A stretch of DNA of 11,527 nucleotides from Dinochytrium kinnereticum (Eukaryota > Chytridiomycota > Chytridiomycetes > Chytridiales > Chytridiaceae): NCBI GenBank assembly GCA_027604005.1, contig JADGJT010000525.1, positions 1 through 11,527 on the forward strand, read 5' to 3'. The translations under genes were made by a program, and so were the position numbers. Positions 7,754-11,527 of this stretch are shown one piece after another. Under the pieces are notes generated by a model. That model made no database searches. It saw nothing but the letters and a program-made list of their open reading frames with translations, and had not been told where the DNA came from. Each line of letters opens with the position of its first letter. Position 1 is the first letter of the stretch.

Positions 7754-9797
7754 ATGATTGCTCCATCATCGATCCTCACAGCAGCCGTCACCCTCGCCCT
7801 CTCCATCACTTCTGCCTCTGCAGCGCTTCAAGGCTTGCCCTGCACGCCTCGAGCATACACTGGGACGCTGTGCAAGGACTTCTCCACATCGTATGCCACG
7901 TCGTCTGTGCTTGTTGGACAGAATCGATCAGAGGACATTGTCAGCACGTACCTCACTCAGGTCAACCTGATCAGCAAAGCGCCAGTGTGCTACGACAAGC
8001 TGTATGCCATTGCGTGCGGATTGGAGTTCCCAAAGTGCAATGCGGGTGAGTCTCATGCATGCCTTCAGCATGTGCGTTGTGTTGTTGCTGCTGCTGCGGC
8101 TGTGGAGGGGATGAGGTGGAGGCATTCATGCGTATGAATCATTGCCCTGCACATGATCCTTCACATGCCAATTCATGCAGACATATAGCAAACGTTCCCA
8201 CGCTTCTTATCTTTGTTCTTTACATTCCCACGCTCTCCATTCCTCATCAACTTTCCCACGCTCTGTCTGATCCCTTCCATCCCAACAACCTATAAATAGC
8301 CGGCGGTGCCTCCTCGGGCGTCACTGAGGTCGTCTGTGAGTCCACCTGCAGGGATGCCCTCACCACCTGCATCCCCATCGTCCAGAAGGAGCTTGGACAG
8401 GGCATTGCCGACCTGCTCGTCTCCTCCCTCCACAATTGCTCCTTCTTGACCACCTCAAACCCAGAGCCTTACGGAAAGCCCGGAGAGTGTCTGGACATTA
8501 AGAGGGTGGGCGCTTCCACCCCTGCTCCTGGTGAGTTTCTGCAATATGTTGTTGTTTTTTTTGTTTTTTTTAGTACCATGTGAGCCTCAGCTGATTTATT
8601 GCTTCCTTTATGATAGCTGCCCCAAAATGCAACCCTCCCTTCCTTCCTCGCACCAGCAACGTGACCAACAAAAACTGCATTGGTGACTGCTGCGTTCCCT
8701 GCCCCGTCCAGGACTGGATCTACCCCGCCAACCAGTTCAACACCGCCGTCGTCCTCTCCCGTATCGCTTCTGGTATCTCTGCCCTTCTTGTCGGCTATGT
8801 TGTTCTCTCCTGGGCCGTCCTTCCCGGCCGTCGTCAGCACCCTGGAGACATTGTCCTTCATTTCGCCATTGCCGTCATGATCTGGCAGTCCTGCGCCTTG
8901 TTCTTGCTTGGAAACCCCAGACGTATTCAGTGCGCTGATTCCGTGACTGTGTCTACGGCCTCCAACAACCTGCTCTGCGGTATTCAGGGTGCGCTCTTGA
9001 TGTGCTCTGTGCATGCGTCTGTGTTCTGGGCGGGGTACATGATTGCCAACCTCCATGCCACGATTGTGTGGAGGTCAAACCTCTTTGAGAGGTACAAGCC
9101 GCTTGGGGTCACGCTCTGCTGGGGTCTTCCTGGGATCTTCACCTTCCTTCCCTTCCTGATCTCAAATGTGGACGCTGTCACGGGTCTCACCTGTCTCATT
9201 TCCTCCAAGGACGCCAACAAGCTGTTCTTCTCTGTCCACGCTGTTGTTGTCCTCCCCTCCTTCTTCCTCAACCTCGGAACCATGATTCACATCATGGTCG
9301 TTGCACGAAGGTCTTCGTCAAATAACATGTCGGGCGGGTACTCCTCCAACGGATACTCTGGAAACGGGAACAGCTACGGTGGAGAGAAGCCCCTCTCTGC
9401 TCGTCGTCAGATGCTCCAACTCCTTAAGCTCAACTGGCGTGCTCTCTTCCTTGGTGTCGTCTTCATTGTCACATACGTCACCTACGTTATCTTCTACCAA
9501 GTGGTCGTCACCCCGCTTGCCAATGCTGATTCGGGGTCACAGTGGATTCAGGAGTGGGCTGCGTGCCTTACTAGGACAAACGACCAGAACTTGTGCCATG
9601 AGAGGTTCAAGAGCAACATTCCGTCGTTTGCTCTGATCATTGTGTCGGCGTGCTTGGTGTCGTCGGTTGGGTTGTGGCTGTTCATCATCTTTGGGTTCAA
9701 CTTGCAGATTCTGTATGACTGGGTCAACTGGTTCCATGATACTTGCTCGTCGAGAAGGGGGAAGCAGCAGAGGCAGGATGAGCCTGAGTGGCGGTGA
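7754..9797 (+). CDS. Frizzled/Smoothened-like class F seven-transmembrane receptor with cysteine-rich domain
   Basis: Exons I infer: 7754-8045, 8300-8530 and 8617-9797 (introns of 254 and 86 bp, GT-AG, both phase 1), giving 567 aa. A signal peptide (about 1-23, ending ASA) is followed by a Frizzled cysteine-rich domain. Its cysteines are at 30, 40, 79, 88, 95, 110, 114, 121, 144 and 161, including the CX8CX6C and CX3CX6C spacing of Fz domains. A second Cys-rich linker (about 179-203) leads to seven membrane segments at about 217-243, 253-274, 293-326, 336-356, 376-404, 449-473 and 509-535. Cys295 (start of TM3) and Cys367 (ECL2) are placed for the usual disulfide. Arg449 at the foot of TM6 and Trp528 in TM7 may correspond to the class F Arg/Trp switch. 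Intracellular loop 3 is Gly/Ser/Tyr/Asn-rich (about 408-430). The C-tail is short and lacks KTxxxW. Possible N-glycosylation: Asn57, Asn143, Asn189. The role is presumably signal reception at the cell surface; ligand and coupling are unknown. Confidence 0.92.
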
Positions 9798-11238
9798 TGC
9801 GTTTTAAGCTCACTCCTCGCATGTCTCTCTCTCGCTCTATCCTTCTCTTTCTCGGTTCTCTCTTTTTTTTGGACTTTTTCTCTTCTTCTTGTCCTTTTCA
9901 CACACTTTTTTTTTTTTGATAAAGATTAAAGCAGGTTGTTTGTGTAATTCTTGTGTTTCTAATCCTCGCCCTCTTTTCTGTCCCTTTGTCGCTTTTTCAT
10001 TGCTCTCGTTTTTGGGCTGGCACCAGTATCCATCTCCTTTTTGTTTCATTTGAGTTCACTTTCTCACCACGTTTACGACGGACTGTCAGCCGCCTGGTTC
10101 CCTTCACTGCCCCTCAACTCTCTGTCTGTACATGAACGAATGCCTTGCTCTCTGTTCCCTCTTTCTTTCAGCTGTTGGTTGGTGGTGGTCACCTACTGCC
10201 ACCCCACCCGTGCGTGCGTGCGTGCTTGTCGCGGTGTGCTGGCGATCGATTGCAGAGAACAAATAATAATTAGACGACGATCTGTCAGTACGAACATTTT
10301 ATTGACGTGACGATCGATGCCTTGGAGGACATCCAGTTGGTGAGAACTTGATTGACCTGGACTACGTCTCTCGGATGGAAGCTCGTCGATTACTGCGACG
10401 CCCGCCAAGAGCAAGGGACACGTTTGATATGTGTTCGACCCTGCTCATCCCTTCACCGCCTGCCTGCCTGCCTTACGAACAGATGGAATGAGTTTGCGAG
10501 TGCCAGGTCAATCAATCAAAACTGCAATGGGGCAGATTTATCCTGACCACGCACGCCTCATCGCCGTCGAACAGGTTTGTTGTTTACCACAAGGGGAATA
10601 TGTGGAGGTGGGGTGAGTTACCATCCATGTTGGGGTTTGGTGTGCTCTCATCATCGTCAGCGCTTATTGAGACGATTGGTAAAAAAACTACATGATGCTT
10701 TGGAGGTTTAGGAACAACCCTGTGTTTTTCTTAATTGGCCCCTCGATTGTTTGACGCTGCCCTCGAAATGCGACTGACTTGAAATGATATGGAAGGGGGG
10801 GAATTTCCTTCCAAACCACTATTACGATGCATTTCTTTATTACTTTCGTGGAGGATCGTAGACGCGCACGGCGATTTACTTTAATCGTTTCATCGGAAAG
10901 GATGACCTGTAAAACGAACAGATGTGTTGCCAAAGTAGTCGAGTGATTAACAGTTTACCTTCTGTCATGTTGAAGTGAGTGGTTCATAAAACGGGATAAA
11001 CCATTATTTATTGTGGAGAGCAACTTTTCAAAGAGACAAAAGACCTTCTTCTCCTGAACGAGCATAACAAAGAAAAGTGTAGGTACATTACTACATATAT
11101 ATCATTTTAATCCAAAACCAAATTAAAAAAACTATTATGCACCCAGTCTGCCGTCTCTGAAAAAAAAAGCATAACAACAGAAACTCAAGGAACACGGTTT
11201 ATTCTGTGATATGACCATGTTTGGCTGAACCTTTGCAA
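9798..11238. other. Intergenic region, no gene supported
   Basis: The first 130-150 bp are T-rich with a poly-T run at about 9907-9918 and an A-rich GATAAAGATTAAAG element, probably the receptor 3' UTR. Beyond that, no open frame has an ATG start together with recognisable protein similarity. Small simple repeats are present: CGTG units at about 10210-10224 and CCTG units at about 10460-10474. A minus-strand stretch with splice-like signals (10907-10958) is listed under findings. No tRNA fold was found. Confidence 0.55.
11198..11203 (-). promoter_or_regulatory. AATAAA polyadenylation signal of the histone-like gene
   Basis: A perfect AATAAA on the minus strand lies about 36 bp downstream of the histone-like stop codon and is followed by T-rich and TG-rich sequence, as expected for a cleavage/polyadenylation site. 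It suggests a polyadenylated mRNA rather than a stem-loop histone message. Confidence 0.6.
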
Positions 11239-11527
11239 TCATTTCTTTCCCTTCTTTGCAGGAGCCTTCCTCGCGGGTGCCTTCTTAGCAGGAGCCTTCC
11301 TCGCGGGTGCCTTCTTAGCAGGTGCCTTCCTCGCGGGAGCTTTCTTAGCAGGAGCCTTCCTCGCGGGAGCCTTCTTAGCAGGGGCCTTCTTGCCGGCAGC
11401 CTTCCTCGCGGGAGCCTTCTTTGCAGGAGCCTTCCTCGCGGCAGCCTTCCTAGCAGGCGACTTCTTCCCGGCAGCCTTCCTAGCAGGCGACTTCTTCCCG
11501 GCAGCCTTCCTAGCAGGCGACTTCTTC
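11239..11527 (-). CDS. Lysine-rich linker-histone (H1-like) C-terminal tail, 5' part beyond right edge
   Basis: An open frame enters from the right edge and ends at a TGA (11241-11239), giving 95 residues in the window. The composition is almost only Lys, Ala, Pro and Arg with a few Gly and Ser. It is built of nine ten-residue units: [14 protein letters not shown] units at the distal end, then [14 protein letters not shown] units, ending GKK-stop. Such Lys/Ala/Pro tails with SPxR/K cyclin-dependent-kinase sites are typical of linker histone H1, which binds linker DNA and compacts chromatin. The winged-helix globular domain, if present, lies outside the window, so it could also be a basic H1-like chromatin protein without that domain. 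A secreted or cytoplasmic repetitive protein is much less likely. Confidence 0.8.
   Translation of the reverse strand, partial: KKSPARKAAGKKSPARKAAGKKSPARKAAARKAPAKKAPARKAAGKKAPAKKAPARKAPAKKAPARKAPAKKAPARKAPAKKAPARKAPAKKGKK
11251..11527 (-). repeat. 30-bp tandem repeat encoding the histone tail, about 9 units
   Basis: Units start every 30 bp from 11251 to the right edge. Those at 11251, 11281, 11311 and 11341 are nearly identical to each other, and those at 11461 and 11491 are identical to each other but of a different subtype, with diverged units between. The pattern suggests recent local duplication of two unit types. The unit is a multiple of three, so gains and losses keep the frame. Confidence 0.93.

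Noticed and set aside
8469..9056. Long antisense open frame opposite the receptor
   Set aside because: It is a shadow of the receptor exon, spans its intron and lacks protein-like features.
10300..10312. CRE-like TGACGTGA element
   Set aside because: A single imperfect site far from any supported gene start; expected by chance.
10193..10414. Minus-strand open frame containing MFVLTDRRLIII
   Set aside because: Non-ATG start, ends in simple repeats, and the short hydrophobic match is too weak to support a domain.
10426..10450. Possible tRNA T-loop (GTTCGACC)
   Set aside because: The flanking bases do not pair as a five-bp T-stem and no cloverleaf can be drawn around it.
11251..11527. CRISPR-like array of 30-bp units
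   Set aside because: Units are directly contiguous with no spacers, keep one open frame and encode a Lys/Ala/Pro tail.

Overview
The window is eukaryotic nuclear DNA. Its genes are interrupted by GT-AG introns, which I place at about 40 to 280 bp, and the proteins are eukaryote-specific: a Sec7-family ARF-GEF, a Frizzled-like receptor and a linker-histone-type tail. Small introns, moderate GC, tight gene spacing and a Frizzled-type receptor beside a fungal-style SEC7 suggest an early-diverging zoosporic fungus such as a chytrid. That assignment is inference; no rRNA or other marker gene is present.

Layout, left to right. (1) Positions 1-4841, minus strand: a large multi-exon gene for a Golgi ARF guanine-nucleotide exchange factor (Sec7/BIG type). 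Eight exons are in the window and the C-terminus runs off the left edge. (2) A 198-bp divergent promoter at 4842-5039. (3) Positions 5040-6520, plus strand: a three-exon ZIP-family metal transporter with a His/Asp-rich loop and paired metal-binding motifs HNLPEG and HNVLEG. (4) About 1.2 kb with no convincing gene (6521-7753), holding the ZIP 3' UTR, AT-rich simple repeats around a short perfect inverted repeat, and a CT-rich promoter. (5) Positions 7754-9797, plus strand: a three-exon class F (Frizzled/Smoothened-like) seven-transmembrane receptor with signal peptide and a complete ten-cysteine Frizzled domain. (6) About 1.4 kb without a supported gene (9798-11238). (7) Position 11239 to the right edge, minus strand: the C-terminal part of a Lys/Ala/Pro-rich linker-histone-like protein built of ten-residue repeats.

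The genes do not form one pathway. SEC7 and the ZIP gene may share regulation through their common promoter; the others look like ordinary neighbours. The two points I find most interesting are the receptor, with full CRD architecture but no KTxxxW motif, and a DNA-level pattern in the left 6.5 kb. There, blocks of a few hundred bases alternate between A+C-rich and G+T-rich on the same strand, crossing exon-intron boundaries and switching the wobble bases of both SEC7 and the ZIP gene.
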